Of a stretch of 64,000 nt of DNA, positions 52,897 through 60,420 are shown piece after piece. Source of the stretch: an uncultured Clostridia bacterium (lineage in GTDB: Bacteria; Bacillota; Clostridia; Christensenellales; CAG-917); the NCBI GenBank assembly GCA_944349635.1, contig CALVNH010000001.1, positions 148,385 to 212,384 of the forward strand, read 5' to 3'. The notes beneath the pieces were generated by a model that worked only from the letters and a program-made list of their open reading frames with translations, was not told the DNA's origin and searched no databases. Position numbers and translations under genes: made by a program. Each line of letters opens with the position of its first letter. Positions within the stretch are counted from its first letter, which is position 1.

Positions 52897-54612
52897 TCAG
52901 AAGTTGTCGGGGTGCTTGTCGAGCGCAAGCGTGCCTCCCGCGTTGAGCAATCCTTCCGGGTCGAAATAGGCTTTCAGGGCCTTGAGCAGCTTCATCTGCT
53001 CTTCGCCTATGGAACCGGGCAGGAACGGTGCGAACAGTTTTCCTATGCCGTGGTGATGGCTGAGTGCGGCACCCGATTTCATTATTGCTTCCAGAATCGA
53101 AGAATGATACTTCTTGAATGCGTCGAGGTCCGTCGTCTTGATGACAAAGATGAAATAGAGGTTCGCCCCTTGCGGATAGCAGTGCGAAATGTGCGTCGTG
53201 CAGATGGCGTCCGGCCACTGTTTGACGGTCTTGCGGACGTCCTGATGCACCTGCGCCATATTGTCCCAGTTGACCGCGCATTCCAGCGTATCGATGATAA
53301 TGCCGTAGTCCTGAATGGTATCGCGCATATACGGGTCGGAGAATCTGCCGTGCTCCCAGGACGTGGTGACGTAACCGGTGAGCGACATTCCGTTATATTT
53401 GTGGGCGATTTTGCGGACGTTTTTGACGATGTTTTTCTGCAAACCGTCCTCGCCGTCGGCGAAACCGAGCAACAGACATCTCTGACTGGGCTTGAATCCT
53501 TTTGCGGAAAGCAAGGCATTCAGGGGGCTGTCGGCGATGCCGTACATATGCATCATCATATCGGTCTCTTCCGCGTCGGAGAGCCTGAACACGGACGGAT
53601 AGCCGAACTCACCCTGCATGACTTCCCTCATTGCCGCCATACCGTCCTCCCATGTGGGGAACATATACGAGAACTTGCGGTGTTTTGCGGATTTCTTGAA
53701 CACCTTGAGCGTGACCTCGGTGAGCACGCCGAAGGTGCCCTCGCTGCCCATCATAATCTGGTCGATGTTGGGACCGGTGGCTTTTCTGGGGGCGGAATCG
53801 GTACGGATTCTGCCCACGGGTGTGACATATTCCTGACAGAGCACGAGGTCTGCCGCGCAACCGTAATAAGTGGAGTTTTGTCCGCTGCCGCGAGTAACCA
53901 CCCAACCGCCGACGCAGCTGTATTCGAAAGACTGCGGAAAATGTCCGCAGGTCAGTCTGTGCTGAGCGCCGAAGTTTTCGGGTGCGTTGTTGAGGATTTC
54001 TTCCAGTTGCGGACCGCTGATGCCCGGCTGAACGGTGATGGTCTGGTTGATTTCGTTGAACGCGATGACTTTGTTGAAGTTCTTGCGCAAATCGAGAATC
54101 ATGTTCGGCCCTTTCATACACTCGGTACCGCGCGTCACGCTGGAACCGCCGGCATAGACATACAGATAAACTTTGTGTTTTTTGGAGAAAGCGACGAGTT
54201 TTTCGACATCTTCCGTCGTGGAAGGATAAATTACCACGTCGGGCAGGTTCTCCACTATGCCCTTTCTCAGACGCATGATGTCAATCATGGTTTTTCCGTA
54301 GCAGACCTGCAAACGGGTGAATCCGTCCACGGACACGTTGTCTTCGCCGACGATTTCCGCAAGTTCTTTGAGCTGAGCGTCGGAAAGGCGACTGGGCGTA
54401 TCGATTTGCGCCACTTCGTTGCCGACGTCTACCATCTTCTTGAAGTCGTCGTCGGTCAGGTGAAACTGCTTTTTAATCAGCTTGTATAACCCTTCTTTGG
54501 GTCTCTTGTAGGCGGCGGGGTCGCCCCATTTCATAACGGAGCGGAAACTTTTTTCAACCGGCGGCTCCGTAATCCATTCGGGTTCGAATTCTTTGTAAGG
54601 TTTGGTTGACAT
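52897..54612 (-). CDS. FAD-binding oxidase family, alkylglycerone-phosphate synthase homologue
   Basis: A 571-aa VAO/PCMH flavoprotein. The FAD domain is marked by VVIYPSTTEDVEKLVAFS and YVYAGGSSVTRGTE, followed by MIMGSEGTFGVLTEVTLKVF-like sequence. The C-terminal cap carries PYMRDTIQDY, TLECAVNWDN and the triple-histidine SHHHGIGK (about residue 517). Alkyl-DHAP synthase (AGPS), the ether-bond-forming enzyme of plasmalogen synthesis, has the same order: Y.RD with the catalytic Arg, ETS.PWDR, then SHHHGVGK. No covalent-FAD His is evident. D-lactate and glycolate oxidase relatives lack the HHH motif, so AGPS-type chemistry is favoured though untested. ATG 54610-54612 has AAGGAG six bases upstream. 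It is last in a five-gene operon. Confidence 0.83.
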   Translation of the reverse strand: MSTKPYKEFEPEWITEPPVEKSFRSVMKWGDPAAYKRPKEGLYKLIKKQFHLTDDDFKKMVDVGNEVAQIDTPSRLSDAQLKELAEIVGEDNVSVDGFTRLQVCYGKTMIDIMRLRKGIVENLPDVVIYPSTTEDVEKLVAFSKKHKVYLYVYAGGSSVTRGTECMKGPNMILDLRKNFNKVIAFNEINQTITVQPGISGPQLEEILNNAPENFGAQHRLTCGHFPQSFEYSCVGGWVVTRGSGQNSTYYGCAADLVLCQEYVTPVGRIRTDSAPRKATGPNIDQIMMGSEGTFGVLTEVTLKVFKKSAKHRKFSYMFPTWEDGMAAMREVMQGEFGYPSVFRLSDAEETDMMMHMYGIADSPLNALLSAKGFKPSQRCLLLGFADGEDGLQKNIVKNVRKIAHKYNGMSLTGYVTTSWEHGRFSDPYMRDTIQDYGIIIDTLECAVNWDNMAQVHQDVRKTVKQWPDAICTTHISHCYPQGANLYFIFVIKTTDLDAFKKYHSSILEAIMKSGAALSHHHGIGKLFAPFLPGSIGEEQMKLLKALKAYFDPEGLLNAGGTLALDKHPDNF

Positions 54613-54632
54613 AATCTTCTCCTTATTTGTAT

Positions 54633-54968
54633 TCAATAAATTGTCGCCGTGGCGATTAAGTTGACGTCAGTCCCCGCAACGGAGGACAAAACGACGTCGC
54701 CGCGACGGAGTTTTTCTGTTACCGTAACCGCGTTGACGGCTTTCATCAGTTCGCCTATCTTCGCCTTGGGTATTTCGCCGTCGGTGCGGACGGGAAGCAC
54801 AGGCATGCTGTCGAACACCGTTGCGACGGTGCTGCATACGGTGCGCATCGGGCAAGTGGTTTCCGCAAGCGCGAAAGCCTCTCCTTTCTTACAGGTATTG
54901 CCTTTCACAACGCCGTTTTCGACGGTCATTCTGCAACCTTTCGGGCATACTATGCACACAAGTTCCAT
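54633..54968 (-). CDS. DUF1667 small cysteine-rich protein
   Basis: A 111-aa protein whose N-terminus carries VCIVCPKGCRM, then GNTCKKG and TTCPMRTVC, a cysteine pattern suited to an iron-sulfur cluster or zinc. DUF1667 genes are commonly found with FAD-dependent glycerol-3-phosphate dehydrogenase genes and probably serve as the electron-transfer partner. One base separates its start from the preceding stop, and the AGPS-like gene follows after 20 bp. Confidence 0.88.
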   Translation of the reverse strand: MELVCIVCPKGCRMTVENGVVKGNTCKKGEAFALAETTCPMRTVCSTVATVFDSMPVLPVRTDGEIPKAKIGELMKAVNAVTVTEKLRRGDVVLSSVAGTDVNLIATATIY

Positions 54969-54969
54969 A

Positions 54970-56217
54970 TCAGTTCTCCTCCAACTCGACAGAAACGGCG
55001 GAATCCGTTTTCAGACCGAAAGCGGAAAAATCGATTTCCACGCGTTGCATCTCCGGCGGACGCAGAAAAGCGAATTTCTTTTTGTACATTTCCCTTCCGT
55101 CCACCGAGATTTTCAGAGTGCCCTTGTCCATATCCTTTACGGAGCGGAAGAAGAACACCACTCTGTCGCAAGGTTTTGCAAGGTCTATGCGGTGCGGCAC
55201 AAAGGACAAAAGCCCTTTCCCGCGCTCTATTCGCACACACTCCCCCGAAGATTTACGTTCAGCCGCCGCCGCGCCTGCGTCCGCCGCACATTCGGAAACG
55301 TAATCCACAAGGTCGAATACGTTGAGCGCGTTGCCCGCAGAGAACACTCCCTCCACTGACGACATATACGTCTGGTCGCAGTCGGGTCCTTTGGTGAAAG
55401 GATTTATCTTCACACCGAGGCTTTCGGCAAGTTCGTTCTCGGGAATCAATCCCACCGACAGAATGAGGGCGTCGCATTCGATTATTCTCTCCGTGCCTTT
55501 GACGGGCTTCATCTTGTCGTCCACCTGCGCTACTTCCACGGCAGTCAGTCTGTCCGCACCGAAAACCCTTGTCACGGTGTGGGAAAGGTGAAGCGGAATG
55601 TCGAAGTCGTGAAGGCACTGATGAATGTTGCGCGTAAGTCCGCTGGGCTCCGGCTTCACTTCGTAAACGCCTTCCACTTCCGCACCTTCCAGGGTGAGAC
55701 GACGCGCCATGATGAGTCCGATGTCGCCGCTGCCCAGAATCACGCATTTCTTCGCGGGCAATTTGCCCATGAGATTGACGTAATTCTGCGCCGTGCCCGC
55801 CGTGAACACGCCTGCGGGACGCGTGCCCTGAATGAGCACTTGTTTCGCCGTTCTCTCGCGGCACCCCGTGGCAAGCACGACGGCTTTCGCGCGGAATTTG
55901 CTCATACCGTCCCTACCCACGCAATCGATGTCGAACACGTTTCCGTTCCTGCGCATACGCGTCACGAACGTGAGCGTGTATGTATCGATGTCCAGCGACT
56001 TCACGGTGTCTATGTATCTTTCGGCATATTCGGGACCTGCGAGTTTTTCACCGAAGCGTATAAGCCCGAATCCGTCGTGCACACACTGTTTCAGAATGCC
56101 GCCCAACCTTGCTTCTCTTTCGAGAACGGCGACGTGCGCGCCCTTGTTGTGAGCGCTTTCGGCAGCCGCAAGCCCGGCAGGTCCGCCGCCTATGACGATG
56201 ACGTCGTATTCTTTCAT
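54970..56217 (-). CDS. FAD/NAD-dependent oxidoreductase (pyridine nucleotide-disulfide type)
   Basis: A 415-aa flavoenzyme with two dinucleotide folds: FAD (YDVIVIGGGPAGLAAAESA, residues about 4-22) and NAD(P) (CVILGSGDIGLIMARRL, about 155-171). It also has the ATG box VVLATGCRERTA. A second conserved FAD segment, SSVEGVFSAGNALNV, is present, and the C-terminal 100 residues form a beta domain. Such proteins sit beside GlpA and DUF1667 in clostridia and Thermotogae and are thought to pass electrons between G3P oxidation and NAD. ATG 56215-56217 overlaps the previous stop as ATGA. Confidence 0.88.
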   Translation of the reverse strand: MKEYDVIVIGGGPAGLAAAESAHNKGAHVAVLEREARLGGILKQCVHDGFGLIRFGEKLAGPEYAERYIDTVKSLDIDTYTLTFVTRMRRNGNVFDIDCVGRDGMSKFRAKAVVLATGCRERTAKQVLIQGTRPAGVFTAGTAQNYVNLMGKLPAKKCVILGSGDIGLIMARRLTLEGAEVEGVYEVKPEPSGLTRNIHQCLHDFDIPLHLSHTVTRVFGADRLTAVEVAQVDDKMKPVKGTERIIECDALILSVGLIPENELAESLGVKINPFTKGPDCDQTYMSSVEGVFSAGNALNVFDLVDYVSECAADAGAAAAERKSSGECVRIERGKGLLSFVPHRIDLAKPCDRVVFFFRSVKDMDKGTLKISVDGREMYKKKFAFLRPPEMQRVEIDFSAFGLKTDSAVSVELEEN

Positions 56218-57953
56218 TTGACACCGCCCTCCCCGTTGTTTTTGGTATTGCCGAAGAGAATGTAACTCCCTTCGTCGCCTTTGAGCACCTGTTCGGGTGC
56301 GATTCCCTCGTGTTCGGCGATGATTTTCACGACCAGCGGAGAACAGAATCCGCCCTGACATCTGCCCATACCCGGACGCACGCGACGTTTGATTCCGTCC
56401 ACGGTGCACACCTTGAGAGGCGACTCCAGCGCGTCGATTATCTCGCCTTTGCTCACTTCCTCGCAACGGCAGACGATTTCGCCGTAATCGGGGTTGGAAG
56501 CAATGTACCGCGCCCTGGTTTCGTCGTCGGCGTCCGCAAGCCGCGGAGTGTGCTTCCTGTAAGGATTGAAGTCCGCTTTGTCCGTCGCGCCCAGCATATC
56601 CTTTACCCAATCACGGATATCGCAGGCAATGGCGGGTGCCGCGGTAATGCCGGGGGACTGAATGCCCGCCGCCTCTATTATGTTCTTCGTGAAGATTCCG
56701 CGACGGACAACGAAGTCCTCTTCGTACGTCGCCGCCCTGACGCCGGAAAAATATGTGATGATGTCCGCAGTTGAGAGCTCTTCCGCCGCAACTTTCTGTT
56801 TTTTGATGATGGCGAGTATGTCTTCCAGATTGGTCGTGGTGTCCTCTCTGTACGGCTGCTCTATTGCGTTTGGACCGACAAGCACGTTGCCGTCCACTGT
56901 GCGCATTACGCCGCCGCCCTTGGTATGCCCCACCGCCGCGTTGTTGTCTTCGCGCGCACTTGCGGGCAATGGAGCGAAATAGCTCCTCGCAAAGGACGAC
57001 AGCGCATAATACGCCTTTTTCTTGTCCAGAATGAGGTCCGTCCCTTTACGGGGGTGAATGGTGAAGGTTCTGTCGCCCGCCATATCCGCTATAATGTCGC
57101 TGAAAGCGCCCGCGGCGTTGACCACGATTTTGGGATAAACCGTGCCGCGGTTGGTTCTGACGGCCTTGATGACGCCGTTTTCCACGTCCATACCCTCCAC
57201 CATGGTGTTGAGGGAAATGCGCGCGCCGTTTTCCACGGCGTTGTCGGCAAGAGCTATGGTAACCTTATAAGGAGAAACCACTCCGCCCGTCGCCATATAC
57301 ACGGCACCCGTAAGCCAGGACGGGGGCGTGGGTTCCAGTTTTTTCATTTCCTCGGGCGTAACGAAGCGCATACGCGGAATGCCCAGCAATCTGCCTTTGA
57401 GCAACATGAGCGGCGCGATTATACGTCTTTCCCACACGGTGCTGAACATGAACGTCTGCGCCCAGCGTTTGAGGTCGCACCCCAACTCCTCGGCAAGCTG
57501 CGTGTAATACTCGTTGCCGCGAAGCACGTAATGCAGTTTCTGCTGACCCTTGTGCAAATCGATGCCGACGTGAATGCAACCGTCGTTTCTGGACGAGGCG
57601 CCCGTGGCGACGTCGTTGGCTTTTTCGACGAGAAGCACGTCGACGTTCAGTTTGCTGAGTTCCCTCGCCGCCGCACAACCCATGATTCCGCCGCCTATGA
57701 CCAGCACGTCGGGAGTGGCGCCGTCGATTGCGCCGTCGCGCAAAGACGGAGCCTTGACCTTTTCGCAAAAGCCTTTGAGCCTGATGTCGTTGAGCACGCC
57801 CAGAGAGCCCTTGTCGACTGCCGCAACTCCGCAACGGTAGACGACGTCCCAGCTGTCCGCCTCGCCCGTCAGGCGCACGCAACCGCGGTACTCCTCGACT
57901 TTCGCGGAGGGCAGAATCTTATGAACTCTCTTTGCAACAGCTTTCAAATTCAT
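56214..57953 (-). CDS. GlpA-like FAD-dependent glycerol-3-phosphate dehydrogenase with N-terminal BON-like and C-terminal [2Fe-2S] domains
   Basis: A 579-aa enzyme. Residues 1 to about 65 look like a BON-type domain (VEEYRGCVRLTGEADSWD), which ordinary GlpA lacks. The dehydrogenase domain starts at DVLVIGGGIMGCAAARELS (about residue 82) with family marks ATGASSRNDGCIHVG and NAAGAFSDIIADMAG. The C-terminal part has CRCEEVSKGEI and GRCQGGFC, the bfd-like [2Fe-2S] cysteines. It would interconvert glycerol 3-phosphate and DHAP. No glpK, glpF or glpP is nearby, so the gene does not look like part of glycerol catabolism. GAGGT lies before the ATG; the 5' end overlaps the ligase gene by 35 bp. Confidence 0.87.
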   Translation of the reverse strand: MNLKAVAKRVHKILPSAKVEEYRGCVRLTGEADSWDVVYRCGVAAVDKGSLGVLNDIRLKGFCEKVKAPSLRDGAIDGATPDVLVIGGGIMGCAAARELSKLNVDVLLVEKANDVATGASSRNDGCIHVGIDLHKGQQKLHYVLRGNEYYTQLAEELGCDLKRWAQTFMFSTVWERRIIAPLMLLKGRLLGIPRMRFVTPEEMKKLEPTPPSWLTGAVYMATGGVVSPYKVTIALADNAVENGARISLNTMVEGMDVENGVIKAVRTNRGTVYPKIVVNAAGAFSDIIADMAGDRTFTIHPRKGTDLILDKKKAYYALSSFARSYFAPLPASAREDNNAAVGHTKGGGVMRTVDGNVLVGPNAIEQPYREDTTTNLEDILAIIKKQKVAAEELSTADIITYFSGVRAATYEEDFVVRRGIFTKNIIEAAGIQSPGITAAPAIACDIRDWVKDMLGATDKADFNPYRKHTPRLADADDETRARYIASNPDYGEIVCRCEEVSKGEIIDALESPLKVCTVDGIKRRVRPGMGRCQGGFCSPLVVKIIAEHEGIAPEQVLKGDEGSYILFGNTKNNGEGGVK

Positions 57954-59457
57954 TGCTTAACCTCACATAATCCATTTTGCCGATATTTGTACGCGGCAGC
58001 TCGTTCAGGCATATCACGAAACGGGGTTCGTGCCACCTCGAAAGCTTGTCCACGATACGCTCTTTCAGGGCTTTGATTTGCGCATCAGGCAATTTACCCT
58101 CTATAAAAAGCGCGATAAACGGTTTTTCCTGCACTTTGACTTCGATTGCGGCACACACTTCCGCAAAACCTTCCTCCGTTGTGACGCGCTCTATTTCCGA
58201 CGGAAACACGTTCATCCCGGAAATTTTGATGAGTCTCTTTTTCCTGCCCGCGAAATACAACACGCCGTCCTCGGAAGCTTTGAAATAGTCTCCCGTTTTC
58301 AGCCACTTTTCTCCGTCGATTTCCGTGAAGGCGTCCTGCGTGGCTTTGTCGTCGCCGAGATATCCCGTCATCATCTGGTTGCCCGCAAGCAGAAGTTCTC
58401 CCACCTCTCCGGGAGCGGCTTCGCTGCCGTCGTCGAGAACTATCCTGCATTTCATGTTGAGCAAAGGCTTGCCCACCGCCGCACCGCCGACCTTGCGCGG
58501 AGAAAGCACGCACACGCTGCCCGTCTCCGTCAACCCGTACCCGGGAGACATGACACACGACGAACCCGCCTCTTTCATGCGTTTGTCGAACCGCTTCTCC
58601 AACTCCGCGTCCACGGCGTCGCCGCCGACGTACACGTTTTCCAGACACGATACGTTTTTGCCTTCGAAACCTTTGGTGTTCAGCAGTTTGTTTATCATTC
58701 TCGGCACGGCAATCACGGTTGTGATTCTGTGGCGGGCAATCGCCTTCACCACCCTTTCCGCCTTGAACACGGGCATTATCACGGGCGGCATATCCGTGCA
58801 TATCGAGGAGTGCAACCCCACCAGAAGCCCGAAGCCGTGAAACATGGGCATGACGACCAACATTCTGTCCTTCTGCCCGAAGTTGTTTTCTGAGAGGGTT
58901 TCCAGAAGATTCTTGGTGAGCGCGTTGACGGCCGCCGCCGAAAGCACCACCGTTTTGGGCACTCCCGAAGTCCCGCCGGAGCGCATATACACGGCAGGCT
59001 CCGAACCGTCGCCCGAAAACGCGGAAAACTTTCTTCCGCGTGGCAATCCGATGTAACCGTAAGCACCGAAAGGACACACGATTTTGCGCACGCCTTTCAG
59101 CCCCTTGCCGAGTTTTGCGAAATTCACGTCGGAGAGAAAAACTGCTTTCGGCTTCTGTTCCTCCACGGCTTGCAAAAATTCGCCTCTCTCCATAAGAGGG
59201 TGAATCATAGAGGCGACGGCGCCTATCCTCGACACCGCGTAAAACGCAACTATACCCTGCTCAATCGTAGGCAACGCTATCATCACGACATCGCCCTTGT
59301 TTATTCCGAGAGCGGCAAGTCCCGCCGCAACGCGGTCTGTTTCCTTGAAAAAACGGGGATACGAAAACTTCTTTGCGCCGCGTATAAACGCCACTCCGCT
59401 CTTGTCGGGGCGATACGCGCGCATAAAATCGAAAATCGTGTTTTTCTCCGTTATCAT
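57919..59457 (-). CDS. AMP-dependent acyl ligase (ANL family)
   Basis: A 512-aa acyl-activating enzyme. The A3 loop reads RSGGTSGVPKTVVLS (TSG-x-PK kept). Next come PGYGLTETGSVCVLS (A5), the A7-A8 segment WLKTGDYFKASEDGVLYFAG then RKKRLIKISGMNVFPSEIE, and PRTNIGKMDYVRL with the A10 lysine. It resembles long-chain or aryl acid ligases and O-succinylbenzoate-ligase-like proteins; the acid is unknown. As first gene of the operon it may supply acyl-AMP or acyl-CoA to the downstream lipid-like enzymes. ATG 59455-59457 starts only about nine bases after a TATAAT box, with no ribosome site, so the mRNA may be leaderless. Confidence 0.85.
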   Translation of the reverse strand: MITEKNTIFDFMRAYRPDKSGVAFIRGAKKFSYPRFFKETDRVAAGLAALGINKGDVVMIALPTIEQGIVAFYAVSRIGAVASMIHPLMERGEFLQAVEEQKPKAVFLSDVNFAKLGKGLKGVRKIVCPFGAYGYIGLPRGRKFSAFSGDGSEPAVYMRSGGTSGVPKTVVLSAAAVNALTKNLLETLSENNFGQKDRMLVVMPMFHGFGLLVGLHSSICTDMPPVIMPVFKAERVVKAIARHRITTVIAVPRMINKLLNTKGFEGKNVSCLENVYVGGDAVDAELEKRFDKRMKEAGSSCVMSPGYGLTETGSVCVLSPRKVGGAAVGKPLLNMKCRIVLDDGSEAAPGEVGELLLAGNQMMTGYLGDDKATQDAFTEIDGEKWLKTGDYFKASEDGVLYFAGRKKRLIKISGMNVFPSEIERVTTEEGFAEVCAAIEVKVQEKPFIALFIEGKLPDAQIKALKERIVDKLSRWHEPRFVICLNELPRTNIGKMDYVRLSNEFESCCKESS

Positions 59458-59465
59458 ACGTATCA

Positions 59466-59495
59466 ATTATAATTCGCGCGCGCAATGCCAGTCAA
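59466..59495 (-). promoter_or_regulatory. Promoter of the ligase/GlpA/AGPS-like operon
   Basis: On the minus strand TTGACT (59490-59495), 18 bp, perfect TATAAT (59466-59471). Transcription would begin at about 59459, next to the ATG at 59457. The spacer is a GCGCGCGC-rich block. Confidence 0.68.
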
Positions 59496-59601
59496 TACGC
59501 AAATGCCCGTCAATTCGGGATAACGCCACAAAAAAAAGTTTTTGTTCAATGTATAAAGCCCTGCGGGCATGTCAATAATCGTGGCAAATGGAGGTAATGC
59601 T

Positions 59602-60258
59602 ATGAGCAAAATGACAGCTGCCGCAAAAAAAGTCGGCGCATTTATGAAGAAAAACGCTTTTTATCTTCTCATCGTGCTCTGCATAGCGTCGGTGGCAACG
59701 GTCATTGCGCTTGCAGCCACGGGAGATTTCGGTCCTTCGGACTCCGGCACCCCGGTAATCAATCCTTCTCCCGACGATTCGGGACAGAACACCGACACCG
59801 ACCCCGACGACTCCGACAAGGACCCCGCACCCGACAAGGAAACTCTCTCCTTCCAGTGCCCCGTGAACGGTACTGTTTCGCAGGAGTACAGTGACACCGT
59901 TCTGGTCTGGAACGAAACTCTCGCACAGTTCCAGGTGCACGCCGGTGTTGACTTCGTCGCCGACGACCTCTCCGTGTTCGCATCGGAAAAAGGTACCGTT
60001 AGCGAAGTCGGCTACGACTATCTCAACGGTCACTACGTCACGGTGGACCACGAGGACGGCTATCAGACACGTTACTATTCTCTCGACGAGAATTTGCAAG
60101 TGGAAAAGGGCGACACCGTGGTGAAAGGACAACTCCTCGGCACAATGTCCGCCTCCCGCGGTTCAGAAAGTCTCGCAGGCAACCATCTGCATTTCGAAAT
60201 GAGCAAGGACGGCAAGACCGTGAACCCCCTGGAAGTGCTCATTCTCGAAGAGAAATAA
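59602..60258 (+). CDS. Membrane-anchored M23 (LytM) endopeptidase, SpoIIQ-like
   Basis: A 218-aa protein with an N-terminal membrane helix (AFYLLIVLCIASVATVIALA) and an acidic, Pro/Asp-rich linker (about residues 45-75). A LytM domain follows, with an intact zinc site: His and Asp in VHAGVDFVADD, and the HxH in GNHLHFEMSKDG. GHYVTVDHEDGYQTRYYSL is the central family stretch. Size and layout fit SpoIIQ, the forespore half of the SpoIIQ-SpoIIIAH channel. As in clostridia, the zinc ligands are kept, unlike Bacillus SpoIIQ. A general cell-wall hydrolase is the alternative. ATG 59602 has GGAGG seven bases upstream. No clear SigF promoter was found. Confidence 0.82.
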   Translation: MSKMTAAAKKVGAFMKKNAFYLLIVLCIASVATVIALAATGDFGPSDSGTPVINPSPDDSGQNTDTDPDDSDKDPAPDKETLSFQCPVNGTVSQEYSDTVLVWNETLAQFQVHAGVDFVADDLSVFASEKGTVSEVGYDYLNGHYVTVDHEDGYQTRYYSLDENLQVEKGDTVVKGQLLGTMSASRGSESLAGNHLHFEMSKDGKTVNPLEVLILEEK

Positions 60259-60359
60259 TCTTTGTCTCTCACCGCCGCTCCTGCGGCATGGAAAACACGG
60301 CAAAGCAAACACCATGATTTCATCCGATTCCACCTATGATGAAATAATCTCCCCCCTTA

Positions 60360-60397
60360 CCGAAAGACGCGGCGTAATCGCCGCGTCTTTCGGTTTT
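60360..60397 (+). terminator. Hairpin terminator downstream of the M23 gene
   Basis: A perfect 15-bp stem CCGAAAGACGCGGCG/CGCCGCGTCTTTCGG with loop TAAT, then TTTT on the plus strand. It lies 100 bp after the M23 stop. The minus strand has no T-run, but the hairpin could still mark the 3' end of the convergent symporter mRNA. Confidence 0.75.
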
Positions 60398-60420
60398 CAG
60401 CTGTTCGCATTTCCGACAAT

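Noticed and set aside
51457-54489. A 1010-codon plus-strand frame across murC, spoVG and the AGPS-like gene
   Set aside because: It crosses real genes on both strands and a strong terminator, which a true gene would not do.
59540-59600. A SigF-type promoter before the SpoIIQ-like gene (GTATA near 59550)
   Set aside because: No matching -10 element at the right spacing could be found.
60360-60393. The 15-bp perfect hairpin as part of a CRISPR or repeat array
   Set aside because: It occurs once and is followed by TTTT; it is best read as a terminator.
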